Shown here one piece after another: positions 22,601-35,615 of a stretch of DNA of 64,000 nt. The stretch is from Riptortus pedestris. Its lineage: Eukaryota > Arthropoda > Insecta > Hemiptera > Alydidae. Under the pieces are notes generated by a model that was not told the origin of the DNA, did no database searches, and saw only the letters and a list, made by a program, of their open reading frames with translations. The stretch is taken from NCBI GenBank assembly GCA_019009955.1, contig CM032228.1, forward strand, positions 179,637,501 to 179,701,500. Direction: 5' to 3'. The position numbers and the translations under genes are program-made. Every line of letters starts with the position of its first letter. The first letter of the stretch is position 1.

Positions 22601-24448
22601 TTGAATCGTAAAGAATATCAAACATTGGGATTTACATCTTACATTAAACGTCTCACGCCTTACAAAGAAACTAGAATTTGGATATGTAAATTCAAGTGAT
22701 CTTGATGTTCAATTCTGAGAGGTTGTAATGAACGCTCTGAACAACTTGAGGGTAGAGGTAAACTTGAAGAAGAAGAGAGTCGTGAAGGGGGAAGGAAAAT
22801 GGATTAAATGGTCTAAAGAGGATAATGAGGGCGTCACTGAGCTAGAATTAGTTCCATTATGAAAGCTGGCCTGCATTCACCTCATTACCTCCGAATAAGA
22901 TTCTAATAATGACATTAAAGTTCAGGCTAAAATTTGAATAGAATAGATATAGGTCTTGTGCTAAAGCCCAGGGATGAGCCGATTGGCGTTAAATTATCGG
23001 TTGGTTACGATTATATTATCGTTGGGTGATAAAATGTTAGATTCTAAAGAAACGATAAATAACAAAGTCCCTCAGATAAAGAAAATGCATTACGCTCCCA
23101 GTAAATAAAGGTAAGATAATTTTAAAAATGTCTATATGTCTGCAAGTGAATAGATGTTACCTAGGAAAATAGATATCAGAAAACCAAATGTGAATTATGA
23201 ATTTAAATCTAAAAGATTAAGAACTGACCCCACACCAAGGACTAATCTAGGAGTCAACGTAGACACCTGTTAAGGTCAGGAGAATGCGAGAAATAATGCG
23301 GTAGGTTATACAAAATTATCGAGATTTAAATTACAGTTAACTCCCAAAAAGGTAAATGGTAAATTTGGGAACCTGGGATTATTTAGACAACTGTAATCAT
23401 AACAAAAAGACTGGTAGAATACATAATTTCCACTCATTATTCAGACACGAGATGAAGAATGAAAACAATTAAAAGTCTACTTACAACTGATTTAAACAGA
23501 AATAGGCTAGAGACATTCGAGTCTGGAATGCCATTAACTGGATATTTCAAAATTCTTATTGGCTAATAGGCACCTTATTATTGCTAAGATAACAGTTTTA
23601 ATGGAGGCGATGTGTTTTGCCTTGAATAAAATGTTCTTTACATAGCAGTTGTAATGGTAGTGACAGTTTTATTGTATGTTCCTAGAAAAAAGATATTCTA
23701 ATAGTTCCACTGCGGCAATGAAATCCAGAACTGCTCTCAGCGATAATGATGCCCAATTAGAGCTCAAGTACTTCACAATCACATTTTAGTATCACATTCT
23801 AAATGTCAGTTGAAAATGAGTTCCACTATATTAAAGTTGATTTTTCTTGTATCATCCCACAGACTATGATACTCTTGAAGTGAAGGGTGATTATTACAAT
23901 ACATTTTTTATTGGCACTGCTAAAGAAAATCTTAGTAGATAAGCCCAAATCAGGGGTAACCTATCTCAGGGTTCCCACCACGGTCACCACAGTGAGCTTT
24001 TTGTTGTGGGGTGCTCATCAACCTCATGTCATATTTTTTTAGACTGCGGAGTAAGCGATATGTATATATGAAGAGACAGATTGTTTAAGGTAATTTATAA
24101 ACTATTTTGTCGTAAATATATATATATGTATACATATATAATGTGTGTGATCTTTAATTATGATGGTTATGTTGTCGAACAGAGGTAGAGAATGCCAGTC
24201 AGTTTTTAGAGTATGCTAAAATGATCGCGTTTTTTTAGAGGGTGAAATATTTTATTTTACATTTTTTAACTGCTAAGGTATTTATTAGAAATGTTAATAA
24301 TTTTTTGCCTAAAGGAATATGCAAAGTATGTCATGAAAGATACTCCAGGGTTCTTTTGGGAAACTTCTAAAGTCATTGGCTTGCTATGACTCAAAGCATC
24401 AACTAATTAGGAATCACTAACCATTCAGCCTACCTTTGAGTAGTCTTT
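22599..24448. other. No gene recognised
   Basis: AT-rich. A short TA-rich tract lies at 24,117-24,142. I find no coding similarity or element ends. Confidence 0.5.
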
Positions 24449-25488
24449 TTAGCAGACTTTCCTTAATGTAAATCAGCAATTAAAGATTTCCATCGATCCT
24501 ACCCAGGAGATGACAAAAATGAGGTCCGTTCGAAGTTTTATATATATTTCTGTTAGATGTCACAATTTTTGTTTGGTCATTATATAACTTGATATTTAAT
24601 CGTTTTGTGTAAAAATAAAGATCAAGTTCCTCAATAGAAGAAATCAGACCAGTGGGAAAGGAGATTTAGGGGGGGGGGGGGATTTCGAAAATTTGGAATA
24701 TCACCGTTACTATAAGTCCGATTGAAAAACTGTACGTAGCCACCTTTATTGGACATTCTTTCTCTATCTCAAACATTAACCGAGATATATGCATCTTTTT
24801 CTACCTTCAGTAAACCCCCCTTCTTTGTCATCGCACGTTATGAATAAGGCAAAATATCATGAAACGTCTTATTTTTAGCGGAAATTCCTAATATAGTGTT
24901 CAACAAATCGTTTCTAGCTCAGATATATGCAAATACGTTCTGATGTCCTCGTATTTTGTTCTTGGTTTACGAAAATTAGGTGGTTGAAATCCAAATTATT
25001 CTGATTAATTATAAATTGGCTCATTAGATATAGTAAATAGTTTTCAATAAAATTGATATATTATTATTATTTATTAACGAAAACTTTTTACTACTATGGC
25101 TAATCGGAACGGGTAATCTTCAGGTTACCACTCTTTTCTAACCAGGGCGAGACTAAGGATTTTATTTAATGAATTCACCGCTAAATAAATTCCTATTGCC
25201 CAGGCGGGAATCGAACTCACCTAACTAAGCTAACATCTTAACTCAATTGTTTTTCTTTCCGGACAAGTATTTTATCTTTCAGTTCTGACCTCTTTGTTTA
25301 CAATTCAGACGATTTCCGAAGTAGATGTTATTGAAATGTATATTGATTGAATGATTTCTCATTGTCATTTGTATTTGTTCACTTAATATTAACGGTGGGG
25401 TTATGTGTAAAAGTAAAAAGTGTAGATTTATCTTTTGTAAAACTTCACGTGGGAAATATGCTTACCTTACGGAGCCCCTGTGAGGGAC
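24449..25488 (-). mobile_element. Family A copy A8, carrying a SINE
   Basis: It begins TTAGCAGACTTTCCTTAATG (palindrome mutated) and ends at GAGGGAC with T-run (25,488). Inner blocks are in the reference order: GGAGATGACAAAAATGAGG, the GGTCATTATATAACTTGATA block, a G-run at 24,669-24,681, and GTAAACCCCC. The interior is split at 25,061-25,249 by a SINE. The terminal stem-loop reads GGAGCCCCTG, so one arm has decayed. Confidence 0.8.
25061..25249 (-). mobile_element. tRNA-derived SINE, copy S1, inside family A
   Basis: On the minus strand: an A-box-like TGAGTTAAGATG, then GAGTTCGATTCCCGCC, an excellent Pol III B box (complement of 25,203-25,218). A unique body follows, containing GGAATTTATTTAGCGGTGAA and GTGGTAACCTGAAGATTACC, then a TTAATAAATAATAAT tail. 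Two more copies with the same body occur at 30.1 and 35.4 kb. The flanks on both sides are family A interior, which proves an insertion. A clear target duplication was not found. Confidence 0.75.
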
Positions 25489-27345
25489 TTTTTAAAGAGA
25501 AATTTCCTTATAGGATTAAATAGCTAAAGCTTTAAACGATTTCGCACATAATGGAAGCCACGGGGAGCAATACTGTTGTGAGTCCACTTTTATTTCCGAT
25601 TTGCTGTTTTATCTCACGTTTACAGGTTAAAATATAAATGTTTTCTCCCAGGAATATACAGATTGCTATAACGTGTGCGCAATATTAACCAGTACAAATC
25701 ACATAACACATATGTATTTAACATATACGGTTAATGTAGAGTCAATCAGTTTTTGTACCCCTAACGTAAAAAATGGAAATTGAACGAATTATTGTTTAGC
25801 ATAGCTGTTTAAATTAATTGTAATAGTAATAGTTTCGCTTCGAAATATAAAGACTGTATTAATGTAAGCACTATGTAATCTCTCAGTTATCATCAAATTA
25901 GACGTATACCAGTTCTAAGCGTGAGGCATTGAATAGCTATTGGCCGAATATTGCCGAATTTATTACCGTTCAGGGGATCAACTAAATCTTATTTGCAGAA
26001 GAAAAAATATTACATGATCTAAACATTTGGAGAATAAAGTATAACGAAATTCTTCTGCTGTGGATTTATGAATTGGTGGCCAGAAGTAATTGAATTCTGT
26101 TAACCGTCGTTTTGGGCTGAAATAAAAATGATTTCTGCGAAACAAAACAATTAATGTTATTCCAAGTTTGTCCCACTCCTGCCCAATGGCACAATAGCAT
26201 AATACAATGCATTCACCAAAATTGGTTGGGCAAAGTTGGCAAAACTCATTCACCAATTAAATATACGTACAATTTCACAATTGGCTTCGGGCGTTGCCGT
26301 GGAGCACAAATACATTCTATTGGGAGACAGGAAATCAGAATTTTCAAATTCATAAATTTAAGCAAAATATTAGACTGAAAAATACACACTTCAAACACAA
26401 TTTGTTCTTTATATTTTGTCTATATAACCAATATTAACGAAGATAATGACTTTCATAAGCCCCACTCCTATCGGCGGTAATATAGTATAAAATAGCCCAC
26501 GTTGACTATATTCATATCCTTTATACATATTTAGGTACAAACAAATTAAAAATTCTGCATAGGCATTCTCGTGGTACACTCGCAGCCTGGCAACAGCCAT
26601 ATTCATCAACTGGCTTTATTAATGAAGATTGAGCTGACCCTAAAAACAATAAATATTTACTCTGCTCGGTTTGAGTTTGGATAGCTTACCTTGGGGACAA
26701 TAGTAATATAATAACAATTTGTTCTTGGGAATAGTTCTTATACAAATAGTGTGAACAGCGTAAAAAATATATAAATTCTTGCAGTATTTCATCATAACTC
26801 GTAGCTAAATATAATTTAATTTTAGAATATTACAATTTATATTCAAATTAAATCATGGATTTATTCATTTGTAAACATTATTTGTGGTTATGGCAATTGT
26901 GTACTGAAGTAGAGCATGGACGGTAGAATTATCAATGGTATTGAGGATTCTGTAAAACTCCTGAGGTGAAATATTAGTGAATTTGGTCTGGTAATAGGTT
27001 CAGTTCAGGTGCTATAGAAGTGTATAGTTTTCTTTCCATTCATGTTATGTATGTACGTTCCATTCATGTTTCAAAGGTGTTTACTAGTGATTAGTTGTTA
27101 CGACAGCATTATACATTTTGTGCTAGCTGTACGGATTTGATTCATGAGAACTGCTGAGAGTAAGGAAGTTTCATCTGAGGATAATGACGTCTATGGTCAG
27201 GCTTATAGAAATTTTTGTTGAACGAACAGAATATCGATTTTGTCATTCCCTATGAGCCTTTTTTGTGATATAAGCTAATGTCCTTTCTTCTCTCATTCGA
27301 ATTTTCTAAAGACTTGATAAGGTCCTAAAATTGTAAGTAATTTGG
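25489..27345. other. No gene recognised
   Basis: AT-rich. A 92-codon minus-strand frame (25,978-26,256) overlaps a 74-codon plus-strand frame; both lack motifs. 26,150-26,350 is somewhat less AT-rich and may be an unrecognised repeat. Confidence 0.45.
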
Positions 27346-27832
27346 GATCTCCTGGAGATGTTGCACCTAGAAACATCCTGTTGATGTCATTAGAATGTTT
27401 CCGTGCTTGAATCTTTAGAGCCTCAAAACATTCCCTAGGGTATTGTAGTTTGGTAAGTTCAGTATCTTTTCACTCAAGTTTGGATCCTGTTCTAGATGGT
27501 TAGAGAGGGGATGAATGAAAGTTTAGAATCTTTTAGTAAAATGCAAGTTGGCAACTCTACCTCACCACCAGGAACCATAGGGACCAAATACTACACCATA
27601 CTCCAAAACACTCATGTTTTGTGCTCTACCTCTATGGCTTAGGCAGAGCCCAAATCCCTCCACCTCAAGTAAAAGTTGTCACATTTGTTTTGCTGAAAAC
27701 CTGCTTAGTTGCCTTCAGAATTAAATCTAATCTAGAGAACTGCGCGCCAAGATATGTAACTCCTGAAACTGTTTCAATTCCCTGATCGTTATACATGAAT
27801 TTAATTAGGGATTTTAAGAGGCGTTCAATTTG
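27346..27832 (-). pseudogene. Probable LINE reverse transcriptase C-terminal remnant
   Basis: On the minus strand near 27,700-27,790 the frame reads ETVSGVTYLGAQFSRLD and then ATKQVFSKTN. This fits the YLG box and following helix of insect non-LTR reverse transcriptases (FxYLGVPFSR then ATK). Downstream on the same strand a shifted frame reads VFWSMVxYLVPMVP and LLKDSKLSFIPSL, in the place of the usual LFDSLVxSVLLY segment. Stops are frequent and frames shift, so it is dead. Without the catalytic domain the clade is uncertain. Confidence 0.45.
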
Positions 27833-30074
27833 GGCATTATTTTTTTATAATATTCTTTTAAGAGAGATAGGTTTTTGGATATATTTTAATGTGACGTACT
27901 AGAAATACCTTGGAGCTTGCAAGGTCCAACATCAAGCAAGGGAGCACAAGGCAGCAAGGGTTTACATGGTTTCAGCCATTACAAAAAGCCAACTTTCGCC
28001 TTAAATAAATATATTGATGAGTAAACCACAGCTGACTTTTGAAGCCCATATGTGATGCACTTTTTCTGTGTATATCACTATTAATTCCTCCCTTATCATA
28101 TATGAATTAGTACGACACACTCATAGAACAATGCTCCGTGCGAAAATAGTAAACTTTGGAAAGTAATCAATGCTTCCTGGTTTAACAGGAACTGTCATAA
28201 ATGAAGGGAACTTGGAGTCTCACTTTTTCCTAAGTGAAGTTGTACACCTAAAGCCATCTTCTAAATTTGCAATATTTTACAGTAACAGATCACTGCACGA
28301 CCGACCGCCTTTGCCTGGGCATTTTAATTATATGAAATAAATCTTCTTTTGCAAGCTTCATGCCTCTCAACCGGTTGTTCTTAATATATTATTACAAGCT
28401 TACTAAGTTATATGTTGTTCATGAGATTCTGTTCTCGTCTCTGGATAAGTTTAACGCTGAATATGGATAATATAATGAAGAGAATATGGTGAATTTACTA
28501 ATAGACAGAGAGATATCAATTACTTCATTATTCTGTTCAGATGCAGGAACATATCGAGTCGTATATAGACGAAATACTGTTGACAGTGATATCAGAAACC
28601 CTAAAGCATGAAATTATAATGAGTCAAGTAATGAATGTATCGATCGCATGCAAGTGTGTATTAAAATGGATTAATTTCCTGGTGGGGTGATTTATGTTAA
28701 CGAAATAAACAATTTGAGTGACCTATGCTGAGGGATCCAGCACATCAGGATAAGAATGATGAAGCCTACCTCCAATAAATTCTAATTCCTTTAAGAATTA
28801 AATTCTTTAATACAGGAAAACAACGTCTTTCTTATCCTGGAAGTTTTTAAATGTTCAGGCTGGTGCATAGGACAAGATTGCCATTCAAATGCTTATATAT
28901 ATAATCCTAGCTCTTGAATGGCAAAGCCTCATTAAGATTTGTCTTTGTTAGCACACGTCTTAGATCTACCGAAGTCTAAATGGAGTGGAAGTTTACGGGA
29001 CTATTCACAAGTGATATAGAGTCAATATTAATTGTATAAATGAATAAATCGACTTGAATGTTTCAGTGTTTTTCTCTCACCTACTTTTGCGTGTAATCCA
29101 GATAGTCATAATAGTAAGTCAATACAATTAATTTGCATTTGAGGCGAGGCTTTCAGATTTGAAAACTAGCTCTACTTTTCTGAAATAAATGACCAAAGAT
29201 GTTTTGTATTTAAAAAAACAAAACAAAAAAAAACAAACATGTTTTAATAAATGACTTATCAAATATTATCCTACCATGACTATTTTAGATATACCTACAC
29301 TGCTCCATAGTCTGGAGTTGCTTGACCGGTCGTAGCTACCCGCCCCACGATAATCTCAGTTTCTCATCATAGAAATGCCTTATAACATGTCATTAGGAAA
29401 ACGACATTCTTATTTTTTCTAATTATTTAATATTACCTGTTTAATAGTTTATCATATTTCCTTTAAGGAATCAGCTGTTGAGGTTATCTCCATAACTTGT
29501 TTTTTCATAAATATTTCAAGTTATACAATTTCGCCAATGACAAGAAAACGAATCTATATATACATATACGTTTAATCTTATTTCAAATCATTAAATTTTA
29601 TATCAGTCCAATTAAAAGCAAAGAAAATTGAAACATTAAATAGACCTGATACTTTCATTCTACTTATTCGTTTGTGTTTATTATTTTATTGCCGAATATG
29701 TTTAAAATTACTCAAGATTTTCTTTAACAAATATCCTGAGCAGTGAATAAGATAACTCAATCCTTCGACGTCCCTAATACGAAACACAAAAGTTGTAATT
29801 ACGAACTTCTCCCCTTATGCTATTCTCAGGCAGTACATACGTATTGGACTTATACCTAGTTTAGACTAAATTTCATTTTTATAACATTGACCAACCCTAA
29901 GAAATAAATTTATTTATATTTATTGGACAATTAATAGATTACTCACGGTTCATTGAATTTAAAATTAAAAATAAATTCAAAATTTCAATGTTTTTTCAGC
30001 TATGCTAGTGTGCTTAGGGATAAATTGTTTCAGATAAATAATACGAGAAAACTTACATATATTTAAAACTAAAC
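27833..30074. other. No gene recognised
   Basis: AT-rich. No family A, SINE or coding similarity is seen before the SINE at 30,075. An A-rich run with AAAACAAACA lies near 29,215-29,240. Confidence 0.5.
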
Positions 30075-30182
30075 TTTATTTATTTATTATTTAATAACGT
30101 CCACTTTTTGCAACTAAGGCTAAGTGGACGGGTTCTCTACAGGTTACCACCCTTAAAAAACCACCTAAACTTTAGGATTATA
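30075..30182 (-). mobile_element. SINE copy S2, 5'-truncated
   Basis: It matches S1 and S3 over the tail (TTTATTTATTATTTAATAAC), the CGTCCACTTTTTGCAACTAA block and the ACAGGTTACCACCC block. It stops before the tRNA-like head, so the B box is missing. The truncated 5' end is usual for retroposed copies. Confidence 0.7.
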
Positions 30183-30350
30183 TATTTATTATAAATTAAG
30201 GAGAAATACAAAAATTGTAAATTCCATTGAATGGCTTACCCAAATTATTATAAAAATCTTAATTTCCTTCTGTACAAAGAGTATAAAAGTGGCAAAACGT
30301 TTATTATACGTTAAGAAGAAAGAAGACAAAGTGGGCCTCATCACTAAAAA

Positions 30351-31031
30351 GTCCGTCACGCAGGGGCTGCGTAAACTAAGCAGATTTCCCATGTGAAGTT
30401 TAACAATAGAGAAATCTGCATACTGGTAACACAATGCCACCGTGATTAAATACAAACGGTAATGAGAAATCTTTCAGTTAATTAAAATAAATTCCCAACT
30501 GAAACGGCTTCTGAATAGTAAGAATAATTTATATTATAATGACTAAAATTTTAGTAGTCCAAGAACTAAAGAAGGGGGGGGGGCGGATGAACAAAACGTA
30601 TTTGCATAAATCTCACAAAGTAAGGAAGGTAAGGTAAGGTTAGAAACGACGGGTAAAGTTAGAAGAAGCTTCCACCTGAGCCGAGCAATGTCGGAAATGG
30701 CCGACCTAATCCGAACAGTACCCGACCACAGACTTCATAAAAATGCAAATATCTCGGTTAATAATCAAGATAGAGAATAAATGTATATAACAATATTTAT
30801 AGTAAATTAATTTAATTTGCAATAAGATTGGTTCTATACAATTTTGCGATCCAATGCATAATAACGGAGATATTTCAAATTTTCAAAAATCCCGCCTCTA
30901 AACCCCCCCCCTCCCTCTAGTTCGATTTCAGCCTTTAACGAACTTGATCTGTCTTTTTACATAAAATGGTTAAATATCGAGTTTCGTAACGATCAAACAC
31001 AAATTGCGACCGCTAGAGCGTTAACAGACAA

Positions 31032-31074
<43 letters not shown>

Positions 31075-31645
31075 TATATAATTTTGACCGAACCTCATTT
31101 TTAGCTGAGTTCCCTTAACATAACTCAGCTATTTATCGATTTTCGAAAAATTTCTTCAAATGTCCATCAATCCTACCCAGGAGATGACGAAAATGAGGTC
31201 CCTTCAAAATTATATATACATATACATATATATATTATTCTGTGGTTAGGTCGGCTATTTCCGTCATTGCTCGGCTCAGGTGGAAGCTTCTTCTAACCTT
31301 ACCTTACCTTCGTTACTTCTTGAGATTTATGCTTCATGGACTACTAAAATTTGAATTATTAAAATATAAATTATTCTTACAATTCTGAAGTCGTTTCAGT
31401 TGGGAATTTATTTTAATTAACTGAAAGATTTCTCATTGCCGTTTGTATTTAATCACGGTGGTATTGTGTTTCCAGTATGGAGATTTCTCTATTGTAATAC
31501 TTCACATAGGAAATCTGCTTAGTTTACTCAGCCCCTGCGTGACGGACTTTTCGTCATCTCCTGGGTAGGATCGATGGACATTTTTCGAAAATCGCGTCAT
31601 GAGTACGACCTCAATAGCTGATTTTCCTGAAGAGAAATCTGCTAA
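30351..31645 (+). mobile_element. Family A copy A9, interrupted by another copy
   Basis: The left end GTCCGTCACGCAGGGGCTGC is perfect. The right end is TTTTCCTGAAGAGAAATCTG plus CTAA (31,645), a palindrome with mutations. The interior carries an extra module (30,655-30,735) with GAAGCTTCCACCTGAGCCG, a G-run (30,574-30,583), a C-run (30,903-30,911) and a (TA)-rich tract (31,030-31,080). At CCTCATTTT, after 31,097, it is broken by copy A10 and resumes at 31,552 with CGTCATCTCCTGGGTAGG. Confidence 0.85.
31103..31547 (-). mobile_element. Family A copy A10, nested inside A9
   Basis: It lies in opposite orientation to A9. Its 3' end has a different palindrome, AGCTGAGTT and AACTCAGCT around CCCTTAACAT. 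Its 5' end is GTGACGGAC at 31,547. It shares the CTCAGGTGGAAGCTTCTTCT module with A9 and A17 and lacks much of the reference interior. The host sequence on either side joins to the uninterrupted family consensus CCTCATTTTCGTCATC. So the insertion added the element plus four T residues, that is a TTTT/AAAA target duplication or an equivalent slippage at a T-run. Confidence 0.85.
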
Positions 31646-33364
31646 AATGTGGTTGTTAATTTTCTTGCCATGTAATTTGAATGCACTTGCGAAGATGCTT
31701 TCTTTTTACATTATATGAAGGCTTATTGAAAATGGTATAAACATATTTGGCAAAAAAAAGAGCAAATCACTTTCTAAGTGAATTTCTCTGCATAAAGACG
31801 AATGAAAACAAGTTTATAAGTTTACCTAATATAGAAGTCACTCATCTCACACCATATAACTTGTAATATACCTGGAAACATGCTTTTAATTTCATAGCTT
31901 TGTCATTTTCAAAAGCTTCGAAATGTAGAGCATGAAATATTATTTAATTAAGTTTCCTTCTCCATGGATTTATAAAACCCCATTTTTCCTTAATGAAAAA
32001 TGGTTAACCTTTAATATTTACGGTTCCTCTAACAGAAATAATTGCATAGAATATTTTGGTAAGTTTTAATCTCTGAAGGATTAATAAACTAACAAAGTTT
32101 TAAATGCATGAAATAAATAATTATTTCCTAATTATCTCTCCTCATTCTCCCGGAAATCATTAAAATAAATATGCAGTATCGTGTGTTAGAATCTCAAGAG
32201 AATTATACAGTATTGGGAAGCAATAACAATTGACTCTGGCCTCCCAAATATCTTTGCACCAAGAAGTTTGTGTAATCGATAAAGTTATAAATCCTAAAAG
32301 TTTTGTAATCTCTACAGGATACTACTGCCTGTCTTTGAACGTTTAACAGGAAACTTATCCGGCCTGGAACTGGTGGTTCAAATTGTCCTTCATTATCTCC
32401 AGAAGCCTTCTTTAAGGTATCTGAAATGTTTAAAACTGTTTAATTATTCACAAGACTCAGCTACATTCATAATTTCCTCTCCTACAGAAAAATGTCTACA
32501 TTAATATATTAGAGGGAAAATGCTTGCATTGTTTCCTACTACTCTTTCAGGTGTAGTGTAATTTAATTATAAATAGAAAAGTAGGGAACTAGTTAGCAAT
32601 GGGCGCATCTAATATATAACTCTGAATGAGAACTTAATCCAGTGATTAGTATTACCAGATGAAACCATGAACCATGAGAACATCCAAAATGATCATTATG
32701 TCAGGAGAACAATATATGGGCAATATGTGCCCAAAACCCAATGACAGAAGTGGTTATGGTAAAAGTGTGGTACATTCGCTGAAACATGATAATATATACA
32801 GAAGGAAGACATACGAATCTGAATATTTCTCTAGAAGAGGTAAGTTCTTCATATGGAACAGTGTTTATTTGTAAGGTTCATTCATAATAGATAGATGAAA
32901 AAGATTATCTTGAGGGAAAATCATTACAGTTCCTGACGTCTTTCATTCGGAGCTGTTCAGTAAGATAAATAAACAGGTGGACTTGTATAACAAGTATAGC
33001 ATCACTTGTACCATTAAATAGGGCTGACTGCATTGGCCAAGGATGGTATAGGTAGACGATGGCTTTGGTGCTTGAAGATACCTAGTAAAACTTTGAAAAA
33101 GTCTTTCTCGCAGGAGCTGCATAAACTAAATCAAGAAACGCTCAATATAATCATAGTCATTCAAGAAATTTCTTCTATACCTCTTCAATTAAGTTTCCAA
33201 ATAAGGCCAATGAATAAGAAACAATGGAAATATCGATATTTTCATGTATCCATGTAAATATCTATTTATTTCACATTTACAGGATAAATGAAGTTGAAGG
33301 ATTCAAACCATGACTGTGTTATAAATAATAAAAATTATATTATCTGATCAATTATTATATACAA
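31646..33364. other. No gene recognised
   Basis: AT-rich. A relic of the family A 5' end (AAAGTCTTTCTCGCAGGAGC then TGCATAAACTAA) lies at 33,100-33,131 inside a 74-codon frame without motif. Confidence 0.45.
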
Positions 33365-33645
33365 TATACCACAATACTATACTGTAACACAAAATCGAAA
33401 ATATTTTGTGTATGTGCCTCTTTAATCCTTTATTTGCCGTGTGCGTATTTCACTTTTTACACTTTTTAGTGAAAAGAAAAAGTAAAACATTGACTGTTTC
33501 AACAAGACCATACGGTCCACTACATGAATTCACCAGTAAGCTAAAATATGGAGCTTACTCTATTTCAGTGTAAAATATTGAACATTTTCCTCCGTTAAAA
33601 AACTGTCTGATAGCGAATAGCTAACCAGGTAAAGGTAAATAAAAC
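33365..33645 (-). repeat. Dispersed repeat D, copy 1
   Basis: The stretch from ACTATACTGTAACACAAAAT through GTGCCTCTTTAATCCTTTAT and on to CTGTCTGATAGCGAATAGCT is the reverse complement of 58,955-59,200. Relative to that copy it has about 30 extra bases around 33,510-33,535 (CCATACGGTCCACTACATG). The other copy follows a LINE RNase H pseudogene, so this may be the 3' noncoding region of that LINE. No duplication of flanks was seen. Confidence 0.75.
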
Positions 33646-33987
33646 TAATAATTCATATTAGAAAAACATCATTCACCTGGTACTTCAGTTCATCAGAGGA
33701 GTTTTGCTCACGGCAATTTGGTCTTCGATATTCATGCGTAATCATTTAGTCTGCACTTAATTTTTGAATCTTGTCTCTTATCAATCATTTTCGAATGCCC
33801 TCATGTTCGGCAGAATAACCCTTTTTGTTATTCTGAATTCCCCACTGGCCCAAATCTGAATGCCTTCTAAAATTGTACGAAGGTTGATATCAAGAAATAC
33901 ATCGTCATTTCATATTTCAATAATGCAATTTTAAAGAAAGAATTACTAGATAAGATAGTATATTCTTCTCCTATTTAATTTAACTTT
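33646..33987. other. No feature recognised
   Basis: AT-rich spacer between repeat D and family A copy A12. Confidence 0.5.
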
Positions 33988-34915
33988 TAGCTGATTCCCC
34001 TTAAGGGAAATCAGCTATTAAGGTCGTACTCATGACGCGATTTTTGACAAATTTTCTCAAATGTCCAACGATCCTACCCACGAGATGACGAAAATGAGGT
34101 CCGTTCAAAATTTTATATATATATTTGTCTGTTAACGCTCTACCGGTCGCAATTTTGGTTCGATCGTTACCAAACTCGATATTTAATCGTTTATGCCAAA
34201 ATAAAGATCAATTTCGTTAAAAGCTGAAATCGGACCAGTGGGATTGGGGGTTTAGAGGGGAGGAGGGGTAGTTTTGAAAATTCGAAATATCTCCGTTACT
34301 ATAAGTCGGATCGAAAAATTGTACAAAACTAATCCTATTGCCAATTACATGTACCATAATTATTGTTCTATACATATTTTCTGCATTATGAATATTAACC
34401 GAGATATTTGGATTTTATAGTTTTCCGCTTTCAGTAAACCCCCACTCCTACTCATGTTATATTAATAATAAGCTGTTATATCATGAACCACGTTATTACA
34501 AGGTTAAATACGGAATATTGTTTTCATTGAACTTTTACTTTGTGAGATATATGCAAATACGTTCTGTTGATCCCCCCCCCCTTCTTTTGTTCTTGGATTA
34601 CTAAAATTTAAGTAATTGAGATTAAAATTATTCTGATTCATTACAAATTATAGCATTAGCTATAGTAAATAGTTTTCAATAAAATGAGTGTGTTGTATTG
34701 AGATATTTTTCATTAATGGATTTTTTATTAATTCTGTTTGTTTACAATTCAGGCGCTTTCCGTTGTAGAGTTATTAACTTGCAACTGAAAGATTTCTCAT
34801 TACCGTTTGTATTTATTCACTTAATATTTGCTGTACATATATGTATGTATTTTTATCTTTTGTAAACCTTCGCTTGGGAAATCTGCTTAGTTTACGCAGA
34901 CCCTGCGTGACGGAC
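33988..34915 (-). mobile_element. Family A copy A12, full length
   Basis: Left end TAGCTGATTCCCCTTAAGGG; right end GCGTGACGGAC followed by a long T-run. At 928 bp it is close to reference copy A5 and keeps all inner blocks in order. These include a short (TA)n at 34,114-34,124, a G-rich tract at about 34,240-34,270, AACCCCCACTCCTACTCATG and a C-run at 34,572-34,581. The terminal stem-loop has one changed base (CAGACCCTG for CAGCCCCTG). Confidence 0.85.
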
Positions 34916-35417
34916 TTTTTTTTAATATACAATGATCTTCAGTGATTGAGCCTACACTACGATATCTCAGACTTTCTTTAATGTACCGAGGAGTTGCAAA
35001 CGTTGAAGAAATCTTTCTGGAGCTCTACGCAGGGAGCTGCTGCTCTTGTGTTTGAGAGCAGTGCTTGAAACTTCCTTCTATTACTTCTGTGCCTCTGATT
35101 TATCATCATAGCTCTTAGGAGCAGAAGCCATTAGCGAATCTCTGTTCACTCCATAAAGTAACTTTCTCCAAATCATGACTCTCATCAGCTATGTCATCAA
35201 AAAGTTTTAACTGAAGAAGTAAGCTCATAATCATCATTATAATCAGAATGAACATTTCAGGGGTGGACTGGTACAAATATCAGGCTATACGGCTTGACTC
35301 CAGTCTTGAAATGGAAATAACATTAGTCTCACTGCCTTTAGCACTCTACCATATCAATGATTATTGCTTTCTCTCAGTTCATAACCTCTACAAAGATCTT
35401 TATTTTCTAAATGAATA
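34916..35417. other. No feature recognised
   Basis: Mixed AT-rich sequence. 34,980-35,120 is slightly GC-richer without coding similarity. Confidence 0.45.
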
Positions 35418-35615
35418 TTTTTTATTACGCCCACTTTTTGCCACTATTTTGGATGGGTTATCTACAGGTTACCACCCGTTCTTCCAGCCAGAGTGGGGTT
35501 GAGGATTTAATTTAATGAGTTCCTCACTAAATAAATTCCCATAGTCATGTCGGGAATCGATCCCACTATTCTAGATAAACTAGTGAAATTAAGACAAGCA
35601 ACTTGACTCACATGG
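35418..35615 (-). mobile_element. SINE copy S3, with tRNA-like head
   Basis: On the minus strand: A-box-like TGAGTCAAGTTG near 35,601-35,612, B box GTGGGATCGATTCCCG (35,550-35,567), then the body with GGAATTTATTTAGTGAGGAA and GGGTGGTAACCTGTAGATAA, and the AAAAAGTGGGCGTAATAAAA tail block. The order A box, B box, body, AT-rich tail is that of a Pol III SINE. The shared body defines one family with S1 and S2. Confidence 0.75.
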
